Assembly: GCA_013396635.1 (NCBI GenBank)
Contig: WBMW01003202.1
Coordinates: forward strand, 132,778 to 196,777
From: Penelope pileata
Taxonomy: Eukaryota; Chordata; Aves; Galliformes; Cracidae
Direction of reading: 5' to 3'
DNA length: 64,000 nt
Below the pieces are notes generated by a model. That model was not told where the DNA came from and made no database searches. It saw only the letters and a list, made by a program, of their open reading frames with translations. The translations under genes were made by a program, and so were the position numbers. Within the stretch, counting starts at the first letter, position 1. Each line of letters begins with the position of its first letter. Below, one piece after another: positions 1-12,400 of the stretch.

Positions 1-905
1 GGAGGAGACATTGCTCTCTACATCAGGAGAGGAATAGAATGTGAAAAGCTGTCCCTAAAGAAAAGTCACAAGCAAGTTTATAGCCTATGAGTAAGAGTTA
101 GAGACCTAGACAAGAAAGGGATCCTTGTGATTGGTGCCTGCCACAGACCACCAGATCAAGTGGAGCCTGTTGATGAAGCCTTCTACCTCCAGCTACAGGA
201 GGCACTGTGATCGCAGGCTCTCATCCCGCTGGGGGACTTCAACCACCAGATATCTCCTGGAAAAGTAGCACAGTGAGCTGTAGGCAATCCAGCAGGCTTC
301 TGGAATGCATCAAGGATAACTTCTTGAGTCAAGTAATAGACAATCTCACCAGGGGGGAACGCAATACTGGACCTGCTGCTCACCAACACAAGTGAACTGA
401 TTGGTGACATCAGGATTGGAAACTGGGCTGTAGCGACCATGCAATGGTGGAGTTCACATTCCTGAGGGATATCAGACAGTCAAAGCGTAAAATCAGGATG
501 CTAAATTTAAGGAAAGCTAACTTCCAGCTCTTCAAGCAGTCAACAAAACCCCCTGGGAACCCTCCTCATGGACAAGGGCATGGAGCAGAGCAGATCTTTA
601 AGGAAGCTTTCCTCAGGACACAAGAGCTCTCCATTCCCAGGTGTAGAAAACTGGGAAAGGAAGGCAAGGGATCAGCATAGCTGAACTGGGACCTGCTGGT
701 CAAACTGAAAAACAAGAAAATGTGCAGGCAGTGGAAGCAGGGACAGGTACCCTGGGAGGAGTATAGGGATGCTGCTAGGCTGTGTAGGGATGGGGTCAGG
801 AAGGCCAAGGCCACTCTGGAACTAAGCTTGGCAAGGAGAGCCAAGAAGAATAAGAAAGGCTTCTACAGGTACCTCAACCAGAAAAAGAAAGTCCAAGAAT
901 TTTAA
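1..905 (+). pseudogene. CR1 LINE ORF2 fragment (endonuclease end to pre-RT linker), decayed
   Basis: CR1 is the dominant non-LTR retrotransposon of birds; ORF2 encodes an apurinic-type endonuclease followed by a reverse transcriptase. Seen here on + : the endonuclease motif GDFNH near 232-249, the segment LLECIKDNFLSQVID near 297-342, the catalytic-type SDH motif followed by MVEF near 433-455, then the linker with RKANFQLFK (near 509-535), AFLRTQELSIP (near 606-638), MCRQWKQG (720-743) and [11 protein letters not shown] (near 858-890). The RT domain is not reached. The reading frame is broken: a frame change near 350-365, a return by about 444, and a stop at 678-680 (TAG) where the family has Trp. 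The left end is cut by the window, so the true start is unknown. Not functional. The family call is secure; the subfamily is not determined. Confidence 0.88.
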
Positions 906-1797
906 TTCAACCCCAAAGAACTGCCATCAAGAGAACATTCAAACCTAGTGCTGAAGATCAGCTCCGACCATCTAGCCTGACTTTCTAACATCTCATAAGT
1001 TTGACAGTTATTCTCTCATTTGCAAGGTTTATCTACAGCTATAACATTACCAAGTGAAATATCCTTTCTTGCTTCAATTTGCTTGTCAACTTCTCAGACC
1101 ATTTTTTCCTGTGTAAGTAAATAATAAGAAGAACATGAAGGACGGTAGAATGTCAGATTGTCTGTACATAATCCACCCATTTGTAGCCATCAGGACAGGG
1201 AGTGCAGAAGGACATTAAAACAATTCATGAGCAGACAGAATTTAAAGCAAGAATGACAACATGCACATGGAAGCTAAAAATTGCATCTTTTACTTTGAAT
1301 GGACTTCAGGAAAGTAATATTCCCAATACTAATAAAAGAAAATTCCTAAAGCAGTGTTCAAATTCAACACTTCTTACAACACCCCTTAGCTAAGTATTCA
1401 ATAGAAGCTTTACACTGCTGTTTTGCACAGAATGCATTTAGAGACTTGAATTAACTTGATCACGTGTGCATACATTCATCAGCCTTTTAATAATATGAAA
1501 GCTTGACCCATTAAACTGATCTGGAATTATTCGTTCATCCACATTCACAGCAATTTATTTTAAGCATATTCCAGTGAAATGTTTACTTAGCTTTTTTAAA
1601 AGCTGGGCATCCCTGACCTCAATATCTTGAATTTTTCAAATCATTGCCTTCCTAATCAAGGTATAAAAGGACATAAAGGCTTCATTTAATGAAAATAATT
1701 TAGAAGCAGGTTTTTTTGCAAGAAGAGTCTAGGTACAGAAAAGCCAGAGTTTTTACTGTTACCCACAATGTAATTTAAGTGTTTAATTTACTCACAT

Positions 1798-1801
<4 letters not shown>
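906..1801. other. AT-rich non-coding stretch, nothing recognised
   Basis: Follows the CR1 fragment. Both strands are rich in stops; the longest frame (1202-1393) has no recognisable motif. No RNA gene or transposon end was recognised. Confidence 0.6.
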
Positions 1802-1836
<35 letters not shown>

Positions 1837-1843
1837 GGGGGGG
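1802..1843 (+). repeat. Compound homopolymer A27-G15
   Basis: Twenty-seven A (1802-1828) are followed directly by fifteen G (1829-1843), a pure purine strand. Such A/G junction tracts are hypermutable and hard to sequence, so the exact lengths should be treated as uncertain. A second, shorter A-to-G junction occurs at 25946-25971. Confidence 0.9.
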
Positions 1844-4800
1844 ATTTGAAGCAAAATATTACATCTATGCTGGAACTTTTACAAATGCCCATCTGAAACA
1901 GTATGAGCAGTTCTTTACTGGAGTTGCTAAATCAGTAGGAAACAATATTAAAAAAAAAAAAAAACATACATTTTTGGTGATCCGTAATCTTTACTATCAA
2001 AACAATACCTAATATACTTCAATTAATCTAATTTAGGTCCAGGATTTTTATCCAACTGAAATGGAAACAATTAATTCAATCACACAAATGGTGGAACATT
2101 CTCTCCTTTGCCATTTCACTATCCATTTATTTTTACTAGTCCATTTAGCATAGATGCCCTTGACACTGTGTTCCCAAAGAGACCCAACTTAAAAGAAGAT
2201 TCAGGTCAAACTGATTAAAAGTACTCTATCTCACAGACATATTGCATCCACTGAGGAATTCACATGCAGCACCAAGCACTGTTCAGCCTTTGGAAGTTTC
2301 TCTGCTGCTGATTGTTGGATGAGAAGGACAAGATCCAGCAGGAGAGGCCAAAGGGAGCACAGAGTCCTTTGCTGGGAGGAGGATGGAGCTGCCTCACAGA
2401 TCCTCCTCTTGCTACATGTTTCAGTTACTTTGATGTGCTACATGCTGAATAGCTTCTTCCTTAAAGATGTTTAAAAGTAAATTCCTATTCAATGCTTCTA
2501 TGCATGGAGCTATCAGCACCTGAAAAAGAATGATGCAGTAAAGATGTTTTGGTGGTTTTTCCTCATTTAGTCTTGCTTAATACTGCCAGTTCAGTTCCCC
2601 AAAAGGAGCAAATTCCCTGAGCAGGTCCCATCAGGTCACACAGGTTAGAGTGGTCTCTGCAGATCAGCTATGCTCACGGTGCTCCCAAGTTAATTGGGCT
2701 GTGAGCAATGAAACCAGAACTGGATACAGGAAGAACAGATCCCTAGCAGCAGCCTGGCTGACCTACTTGCACCACATGGCCAGAGCCAGAAAACTCACTC
2801 TATGCTTCTTTCCAACGTATTTAAATTAATAACAGTCTTCAAATTAAAAGCTTGCTTAATCCACTTAGAGGGAAAAAAAATGTCATCATGAGCTATGTTT
2901 TTTTTTCCCTTTTCTAATTTTGTTCTTTTTATTATCACTATCCCATGTGGCTTTCAGGAAGTCCCTACAAACTAGTCACTATTATGAAGATGGCCTATTT
3001 TAATCAGTCCCTTGACAAGAACAGCTAATTATCTAACTTTTCTGACCGAACTACCAGATGGCTTTAGTTCTATACTTAACTTGATTTTAGCTTTCAGCCA
3101 GTAATGACATTTGCATATGAGATGTCTGCAGTGACACAGAACAGAAATGATACAAGTAGCAATACCAGTACCTAGGGTAGACACAGAACACTTACTGCTT
3201 TCTTCCACTAAAAAATAAAAATATAGTCACTTAAAACGACAGGCATCTCCTACATTTTCCTTTCCTATCAAGTTCCAGAAAGCCAAAGACTTTCCCTTTT
3301 TCCAGCAGACTCCTGCCATCCTCACGCCACCAAAGCTGCAGAACTCATCCATCCCAGACACCAACAGCACTCCACGGTCCTGCACACCTCAGCGCCGAGC
3401 GTCTGAGCACAGCGTCCCAAGGGGCCACACAGCCCTCTTAGGCAGCACTGTCAGTGCCACCCATGGTACAACTACTAAGCACAGCCTGTGGGCGCTCTCT
3501 GGGACATTTACAAAACAGGCAGGTTTGGGCTGGATCCAGAGATAGGAGTTTACACTGAATTTGAGAGCACCCACTGCAGTGCACCACGCCGCATGAAAAC
3601 AGAGAGGGAGTCTGCCTGAGGGCACAAAGGTAGTAGCCGTCCCTGGTATGCACTGGGAACATACAACTGTGTCTGGTTAAAAAGCCACTGGGGATCACCC
3701 ACAAACAAGTCGAGGCCAAGATCACCCAGGTGAAGGAGTTTAGTGCACAAACATGGGGCATGTTATATTTAATGCAGGCAAAAATCTAGGGATATTCACC
3801 GTCACATGCACACCCTCTACAAGGCAGACTCCCCTTATATCCATATTATACTTAAAATCCAAGGTTTTCTTTTTTTTCTTTTTTTACACATAATATAGTA
3901 TCCTGCCAATTATTTTTTTTCCAAAAATACTAGCGATGCAAATGTTGATGTTTTTCCCATATGGGTTACAACTACAGCGAATAACTGTAACAATTCAAAG
4001 ATGTTGCAACATTCACTACAAAATAAATAATTGGTAGATGTTTTTTTCATCGTTGTTGTTTCTTTTTGTTTTTAACAGTCTATTGTTTGGTACAGAAACA
4101 AAATGGCAAAATAGATAGGGCTAAAAACATTATTTTCAAGTTCCCAAAACTTTTTACTGTACTGTAAACAACGGAAAACAAGATGTCAAGCAACAATATT
4201 TGTTATTGGGGTGTTGTAGTTTTAGATAGTTGCTCCTTTTTAAGCACCTTATCTAAAAGGGTTTGTATCTCTTTCTAGAATAAGAAATAAAACACTCCCA
4301 AAGCCAGAATAACAGCTTTTAGTCATGTTAACACTAAGAATATGTATACTTAATTAAATTGAGTAATGGAAGAAAGAATAACTGCCTTTTTTTTTTTAAT
4401 GAATTACTCTAACCCATGAAAAAAAATCAATTATTTCAGTGAAGACCTAGAGAATATCATATTATATTACCATAGATTTTACTATAGCAACCACAATGAG
4501 TTAAGTGTCCCTTGGTGCCATCACAGCAGTGTAAGAAAACCTAAGTGTAAATAACCATCAGAACTTTCTCAATTTTCCAGCAGCAACTCTCAGGCAGAAG
4601 GACAGCAGGAGAGAAAGGTCATCTGAACACCTGATACTCAAGGAACAGAGCTGAATTTTGTTAGAGTAACAGCCATCCTAACGTTAGAGTAACATTAGGC
4701 TTTCACTCCTAAGGCTTCTCATCTCTGAATGCATTGTGACAAGGATGTTTGTTTAATAAATGGAACACCTGTAGACTGACAAAGCTGGTAAAAATTCTCA

Positions 4801-6206
4801 GGTTTGGGTTTGTTTTCCAGAATTGCTTTGATCTTCTCATCCACAGTGGAAATCAGGTTTCATTGTTTGTCACTATGATCCAACCGAAAACAGCTCTTGG
4901 AACAAGCACTCCGATAGAAACCCAAAACAAAGAAACTTTCCACTTTAATGCTTGTTTCTAGATATTTATGTAGGATTAAGACATGCAAGCCTTTCTAAAT
5001 GGAACTATAAGTTACATCCATAACATTAATCTTCCAACAATTGAAAGATTGAACTATTTTTAGTAATCCATAGATTTTTTTTGACCTGATTTTAGAGTCA
5101 ATGCTGAGCATAAGAGGTCTTGGGAAACTGACTTGAGTAGAACTTGTAAAGACAATTTCTAGTTATATTTTACAGAGCCATAGATCCTCCTGAAATGGAA
5201 AACAAGGATAACCACTGCCAAGAAAATGAAGCTTGCTTGAATTTTCCCACGTAGTGCTGTTTAGTATTCAGCTAACCAGCCTGGGTTCTGGCTGACTGTT
5301 AACACTGCAGTACCTGCTGCTACTATGCAGTTTCAGATGCACTAAATCAGCAGCAGAGTGGCTGCATGTCATGCTTCAAAATGAAATTTCCTGGATCAGT
5401 CAGGTCCTCTCCAAGTCATATGGCCAACCAGCTGCAGCCCAAGCAAGCTCTCAACTGCCTGTGCACCATCAAGATGGGACAAGAGCCTGTTTTTTCCACA
5501 TATTCCAGTTTCTGTATACCTCAGCTGGAGCTGGAATATGCCTGTACTGGGGATGAACTTATTCCCGAGGGCAAACGCTGCTTGCATGTCCTGTAACTTC
5601 AGTTCCCCACTGACACAAAAAGGCTCCTTCACCACAAAGGTGATGTGAAGTTCAATCCATTAATGAACATAAGGAACACTAGCAGTAATGGCTGTGGGGG
5701 CAAATATTGACAAAGTTTCAAAGAAGTGACTCAAGTAGTCTGAGTCTTCCTGACTCACTCCTCTGTGGGATTTCTGCTCCACAGTGACTATGAAAAAAAA
5801 AAAAAAAAAAAAAAAAAAATCAACTATCCCACAGCATCTCATTACACATACATGTGCTGCCTGTGTCTATTCTACAGTATGAATCACTTCCTATGAGCAA
5901 ATTTATTAACTGAAAATCTCCTAAAAGAAAAGCAGGGAACAATATCTTAATTACAGCTATAAAGAACACAGATATTTTTTCTTGACCAAGACAACAGGAT
6001 ATTTCAAGAGAAACAACTAACGTCACTGAGAGCACACACAGGTATAGAAGTTAAGGCATATTACTACTATCAGCAAATGTTTTCTGTCTTTCTTCATGAC
6101 AGAAGTCGATTGAATGGAAGAAGCATTTTTTTTTTTTAAACCTTTTTTCATCCACCCTTAGTACATGAGTGCACAGTTTCTTAAGCTCCAGCAGTCTGAC
6201 ATTCTA
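1844..6206. other. Non-coding stretch with poly(A) tracts
   Basis: No gene was recognised. It contains an A15 run (1950-1964), an A27 run (5793-5819), a T12 run (6126-6137), and a 12-base direct repeat GTTAGAGTAACA at 4660-4671 and 4683-4694. A less AT-rich patch at 3300-3760 has open frames on the - strand, but none is flanked by convincing splice sites. The 3840-4440 part is AT-rich and low in complexity and could be UTR-like or intronic; nothing decides between these. Confidence 0.55.
5793..5819 (+). repeat. Poly(A) tract, 27 A
   Basis: Uninterrupted A27 on the + strand with no recognisable retroelement body on its 5' side. It is one of the set of + strand A-runs that gives this window its strand asymmetry. 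Confidence 0.9.
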
Positions 6207-6737
6207 GGTTGCTCCAGAAGTAATGCCTAAATACCACAGATACAAAGAGCACACTAACACTATTTGATAGAGAAAATTCTCAGCTACAAAACATGATATT
6301 GCAACATAGTCACCACCATTAGCTGTGCATTCTCACAAGCCATGAACAAAGAGCGTGCATGCCACGCTCGTAACAATCTGCACCAGCGGAGGTGACCACT
6401 GTTGCTGCCGCCACTGCTGAAATGCACCACCCCCTGCCTCACTGTGCTCACATTCACTGTTTGGTCTCCACAAATGTTCAGCAAGTGCCAATGAAGGCCT
6501 ATGGTTGTGATTTTTTCTGCATGCAGGAATTTGTTGACACACCTTTACTTCATACGCACTTTCATGTCAGACACCATTTTTGTCAGACTGCCCCTCTGCT
6601 GCCATCTGTCACAGAGCAACAAAACGGAATGGAATATTGGCAAATGTGTTCAGCCTTTACTGCCATTCCACCAACATCCACCTCTGATGTTGTGGGCCAA
6701 CATAAAATAGGAGGCAGTGCTTTCAGAGCAGCCCTCA
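6207..6737 (-). mobile_element. Galluhop-type mariner, internally deleted copy (copy A)
   Basis: A non-autonomous mariner read on the - strand. Its 3' terminal repeat lies at the left (GGTTGCTCCAGAAGTAATGCC at 6207-6227, in two parts GGTTGCTCC and AGAAGTAATGCC) and its 5' end at the right (6715-6737, containing CTTTCAGAGCAG). TA dinucleotides flank it at 6205-6206 and 6738-6739, as expected for mariner target duplication. About 531 bp remain compared with roughly 1.3 kb for a full-length member of the family. It keeps the N-terminal transposase coding part in broken form and the 3' terminal region, but lacks about 770 bp of the catalytic region. The breakpoint is the same as in the copy at 8890-9452, so both descend from one deleted ancestor. 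It cannot make transposase. Confidence 0.87.
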
Positions 6738-8889
6738 TATATAAATACTTTTGTTCCAGCTGACACCTATAATATTGTATTAAAATTCTGATTTAAAGCC
6801 GTATCTTCACATCATCTAATAAGATGACTAACACAGGTGATAAACAACAAAATTACAAGCCCTGTACACACAAACCAGCTAGCACAAACCATATTAGCAA
6901 GTTATCTTCAGTTCTGGAAGGAACTGATGAGGTAATTCCTTCAAAACTCATGAAAAAATATACAGCTTTAAATCCTATTTCACACTATATCCCACATAGC
7001 AGCAGGAGGGTCTCACTAATTGGAATCTGTAGAACATATGGACTGGAATACATCCCATCATCCACCACCTCAAACGATACATGTCAAGTTACTAAGCTCT
7101 AGCGCACTATTTACAATTTGCCTTATGAATGCATTATTGCATTTTACATTACTAACGTGTATGTGTAAAGAAAAATAGGAAGCTTCACTGAGGGCAAATA
7201 ATGCTAATGCCAAAAACCTACTGCAGAGAGAAATCAAATCCGTGGCTATACTGGCTTTCCATTGAACCTAAGCAGGGATGGTTGTTCCAAGATCCCACTT
7301 TTATATCAAACAGACGGAGATTTTTTTTCTGCTTTCCCATTTCCTGACTGTGTTGCTGTGTAAGGAAGCCTGGGAGCCTTTGAAGCCTCCACCCAACACA
7401 AACACAAATCCTTGTAACTCTTGCAATCTTTTGTTTTTGGCCACCCAGCAAGAATCTAACAGGATCCCATGTCTGAAGGCCACCACCGAACAGTATACTA
7501 GCAGGGGAAAAGAAAAAGAAGATGAGGTCCAAATGTAATCATTACATAACACTTCTCTAATAAAACACAACACTGCATTGATATTAACAATATGTTATAT
7601 CTTCATCAGTCAACTGAAGAACGAGCAATATTCATCATTTAACAGAGTGAAACAAAGAACAGAAAATCATGTTCCGTGGCAAGACGAAGACTCTAAAAGT
7701 GACACATCTCTCAGATAAGTAGTAGTACACTAGTGTAGACAACTCTCTTAAAAAGATATTCCCCTTGAGACATACCATGGGAATCCTCCATAAGCACATA
7801 AACATTATATACATAAACATGTTTTTCTTTTTTCATGCTTTGCATTATTAAACACAACCTGAAACTTTTAGGTATCTCAGGAATTACTACGTCATTTTCT
7901 TATAGTCATTTATTAACATTCATATTTATCATCCCACAACTGTAATTCAAAAATCATTTTTAAAAGAACACTTGAAACACTACAGTATCTTGTAATAACA
8001 GCTTAATACAGTAATTACAGAAATGAATTGTGGATGCAGAGATTTTGAAGTAATGCTCATGTTGATATGCATTCTCATTAAAAAAAAAAACAGGGAGAAA
8101 TACTAATCAAGTCATATGGATGCATAGCAATCTTACATTGCCAGCTTTGTCTTTTATTTACACTCATATGGAAGCTGCAAAGCCTGTGTCTGCTGTCACC
8201 CCTAAAAACAAACAATGGCAGAAATATATTGATGCACAGGATCATATGGTCTACCTATGGTGCTTCTCTCCGGCTCACCAATTACCAATGGAATTCAAGA
8301 AGGAGAAAGATTAGGAAAAAATTTACACTGTATAGGTGATCTCAAGCATCTCAGAAAATTAGAGAAGGACATATCCTCAGTGGAAACACACATGATCAAG
8401 GATTTCCAAAAACATTCTCCCTTCTGATACGGTAGCATTTCTTAACCATAAGAAATCCTTTGATCTCCACATATTACTACAGTGCCTGCCCCATAGGGTC
8501 TTAGTTCAAGTTTTTTCACTTGGTTGGTTGATTTTTTATTTTAAATGTACAGGTAGACCCCTCTATTCTTGTCCTCCAGAGGTTATGAGCAGAGCAGCCC
8601 TGCTGAGAAAGCTCAGCTGCCTGCTTTGTTTTGCTCAAGCCTTGGGACTACATCTTCCCCTATGCAACCAGTCTTTCACTTATTTAAAAGCAGCAGAAGT
8701 CTCTTGCTATGAAAGCAGATCCGTCTCTCATGTCAGAAGCTGCAACGTCAGCATGTAACCCAAAAGAATTGCATAAAGTCTACATGTGGTCTCCCAAGAT
8801 ATAGTAAACCAAAGTTCCTGAACAGCAAAGGAAAAATAGACTGTTTGGTATACCATTTCTCCAGTGAAAAATTATGATTTAAGAATAAA
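6738..8889. other. Non-coding spacer between two mariner copies
   Basis: No gene recognised. Open frames on both strands near 7218-7573 overlap each other and carry no known motif. The stretch separates two oppositely oriented mariner copies (left -, right +), so it would form the loop of a long inverted repeat if transcribed. Confidence 0.6.
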
Positions 8890-9452
8890 CGGGGTGATCC
8901 GAAAGTAATGCCTCCCATTTTATTATGTTGGCCCACAACATCAGAGGTGGACAGTGGTGGTATAGCAGTAGAGGTTAAACCTTCCCACCAATACCCCGCT
9001 CCATTTTGTTGCCATGTGACAGATGGCACAATGTCAGACACAATGGTGTCTGACACGAAAGTGCATATAAAGCAAAGGTCTGTCATTGAATTTCTCCATG
9101 CAGAAAAAACGGCACCCACTGACGTTCATCGACACCTGCTGAACATTTGTGGAGACCAAACAGTGGATGTGAACACAGTGAGGCAGTGGGTGGTGCATTT
9201 CAGCCGTGGTGGCAGCGACAGTAGCCACTTCTGCTGGTGCAGAATTTTTTTTTTTTGTTTTTTTTTCTAAACAAGCATGTCATGCAGGTTCTTGTTGATG
9301 GCTTGTGAGAATGCACAGCTAATGGTGGTGAATATGTTGCAATATCATATTTCGTAGCTGAGGATTTGCTGTAGCAAAGAGTGTTATTCTTCTCTTTTTA
9401 TCTGTTGTAGTTTCCATGGAAATAAATAGAAGGCATTACTTTCAGAGAGACC
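8890..9452 (+). mobile_element. Galluhop-type mariner, internally deleted copy (copy B)
   Basis: Read on +. The 5' end contains CCGAAAGTAATGCCTCCC near 8899-8916, and the 3' terminal repeat contains GGCATTACTTTCAGAGAGACC ending at 9452, followed by TA. The N-terminal transposase part is recognisable in translation (VIEFLHAEKTAPTDVHRHLL near 9084-9143), then the sequence jumps to the 3' terminal region at about 9220-9240 exactly where copy A does. A T12-G-T9 expansion at 9245-9266 lies inside the element at a position that is a short T-run in the longer copy. About 563 bp, non-autonomous. Confidence 0.87.
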
Positions 9453-12400
9453 TATGTAATATAGGTCATGTCAGAAGCGAGAGAAAGTCATGATGTGAAA
9501 TAGCTGTGCAGAAATTAATGCTGTAGTTAAAGAACATGTTTTGCAAATCAGGGCAATGAATATTTGATCCATAGTGACAACTCTGTGCTATTTCTTTTAA
9601 ATGCAAGAACAATAATGACACTTCAGGTAAGAAGACTGTGGTTGTTAAACAAGACAGAGATGTGAAAATGTTCGCAAAAAGTGTACTGAAATGCCTTGAT
9701 TCAAGTGGATAACGATACCAGACCCAGACCTTCCACGTTTCAGTGGCAAAAAAAAAAAAAAGCACACAAATTCAGGAGCACTCACGTGTGCCAAGCTCCA
9801 TATAAAATCTAAAAGAACAATTCTTTACAGGATATAGATTTGCAGCAGGTAATAAGCAAACTGCTAAGACATTTTGTATCCTAAACTACCATCAGTCAGT
9901 GCTACAGATACACTTGATAGAACTTAATCACTTAACAGTATTCAAAGAATATTAGAAAAATTAATAAGGCTTATACATATTTTAAGAATAAGCATATCTT
10001 AAACTATTTCATGAGGCTTCATTTTTCCGGAAAAGGAATTACTATGTTTTCACAAACAGATGCAACTGCAACATATTATTAAATTACTGAGGGAACAGAG
10101 ATGGCATGGGGGCATGCTGGAACACTACACATATACCAACTACTGCTGCCATTCTCATCAAATCAGGAACAGCTGTAACTTTAAGCCTGTGTTGCTTACA
10201 GTTTCCTAGTTAGCATATCGAAAGGTGGAAACTTTCCTACGGGAAACATCTTGACTACATATTAACTGCTGAGAATTTAAGACACCGAGAATGATCAGTT
10301 TTATTAAAAACACAACACACACAATGTACACACTGCAAGGAAAGAAGTGGCTACAGTTGTCTGCTTCTCCCAAAATATGAGCTTTTTGAAATTCTGTACA
10401 AATAACAGGGGATTCAGCCTGACCCACTTTGCTGCTGCTTTATCTTCTCTCCATCACACAAACAATTCAAGTGAAAATAATCCCATTCTCTCTATAGATA
10501 GTGTCTGTAAACTATACATCAGCCAAACAGTGCACATCATCTCAATGAACACATCTGACAATCTTCTTTCAAATTGAACCTTTTTTTCCTGCTACTGACT
10601 TGCATGGTGCTAAATACCAGCCTACATGAAGGCAGAGAAGAGGGTCTTCCATGCACCATGAACAAGTACTTCTGTGAGGTTTCAGCTTTTCAAAGGCTTT
10701 CCTTCACTTACCAGTAATTGGAATGGAAAAGTAATCCTCCTCCAGAGAAAGTTTTCTTTTATTGGGATATTTGTTTCAAATACATCTAAAACGAATCAAC
10801 CAATAAATCCAAAATAACTAAAATACCATTTACAGAAGCAATCTGGTTATGGTCAAACATTTGATATTTTTATTTGCAGAAGATCAAAATCACTTTCAGA
10901 ATAAAGCACTTTTTCAAAGGCAGTTGGTGCAAGCTCAATCTATTAAAACTATTTACTGAAAACATTAATACATTCCTTCCTGTGAAATCCAGTTCTGCTT
11001 TCTCAATAGAAAGTACATCAACCTCTTAAATAAGCAACTCATATAGGCATGCTTCCAGCTTCTTGTAAGCAGATGAAGACTGAAAATACTCCAAACCTGG
11101 AGGCTGGAACCAGCTGCTGTCTTTAAAAAAAGCATTTGTTTCATCCCAACATCCTTGTCGATATGATAAAAATAAATATTCTCACAATATGGAAAAGTAT
11201 TTTCCCAAGTCACAGAAAAAGAATTAACCTTTCATTTGCAGGAAACCACCCTCCAGTCTTAGAGACTAGCATAGTAATAAGGAAAAAAAAAAAAAAAACC
11301 ATGAGATACCAACAAAATTAATATGGATGAAATGTTCAGCTCAGAAAAAAGAAAAAAATCTTTGGTATTCCCAAAAAAGCTTCTTGAAATAGCAGTTAGC
11401 CAGAACTTCTTTGGTACTTAATATCATGATATTGAAAGAAAAAAAATAATCACACTTTGGATCCCCAAATATGTGAAGTTCTTTGTAAAGTAAATCCATC
11501 TGTTTTCTGTATCCCCATACAGGATTTAGGGAGTATATACGCAACATCCCATGTATTTTGATTGCCAGAATGCTGATTTCTAATGTTATAAATCAGCTGG
11601 CTATCAATACCAGTTCTGGGGAGATAGAAGTAGTAATCCAACACCAACAACGCACCTACATCAACATTTATTAAAAGGAAAAACACAGAGGCACAGAAAT
11701 GGTAATGACTCTTCCTGAAAGCTACCGAGGGCCACTTCTCAGAAGACTTGATGTCCTAGGGAATCCTCCTTTCCACTCACAAGCAAGCAGCTGGAGTCTT
11801 GCACAGGCAGTGCTTGCTTATTTGGCAGGAGGTGGATGTTTAAAGTGTTTAGTGTGATTTTAGCTGATTTTGCATGATTTGACCCCTGGAAAGAGGCCTG
11901 ACAGCAGCTCCCACAATGGGTCAGCTCCCCACAGACCTGAAGCAATCTATGGGATCATGGTTTGGGAATCTTCAGATTGGGTCATCAGGAAAAGCCATTA
12001 ATAACAGAGCTACAGACACACAGACCCTAGTCAGTGATAGCATACAGCTTCAAGCAAAAAACATCCTTTCCAATTAAAGCTCGTTTTTGCTCGTGTTAAA
12101 CATTGACATTTAAAAAACCTCACGAGATGGTCCTAAAGAAAATCCCACACTAAATATTTAATTTAAACACCATACGACTGGCTTGGGGGCTGGTCCCATG
12201 GCCTTCAATTGCCATTGCTTGCCAGCAGCCAGGTCAGGGACAGGCTACCCAGGGCCTACACAGGCCCACTCCCACTGCCCAGCAGCACAGCCTACCCACA
12301 CAGGCCCACTCGTGGCCTCCACGCTTTCCAGTTAATCATGAGGACAGGGCAAACAGCTCCCTGGACTGACTCCATTTTATGTGAGCTGTGCAGACTTGGA

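Noticed and set aside
3438..3761. Overlapping - strand frames that look protein-like in part
   Set aside because: One frame opens only with a TTG codon, no AG splice acceptor with a pyrimidine tract precedes it, and no domain was recognised.
4060..4079. Pyrimidine-rich run ending in AACAG, splice-acceptor-like on +
   Set aside because: The sequence after it has stops within a few codons and no coding motif.
3900..4440. AT-rich stretch resembling a 3' UTR on the - strand
   Set aside because: No coding exon leads into it and no clear end signal could be assigned; left as non-coding.
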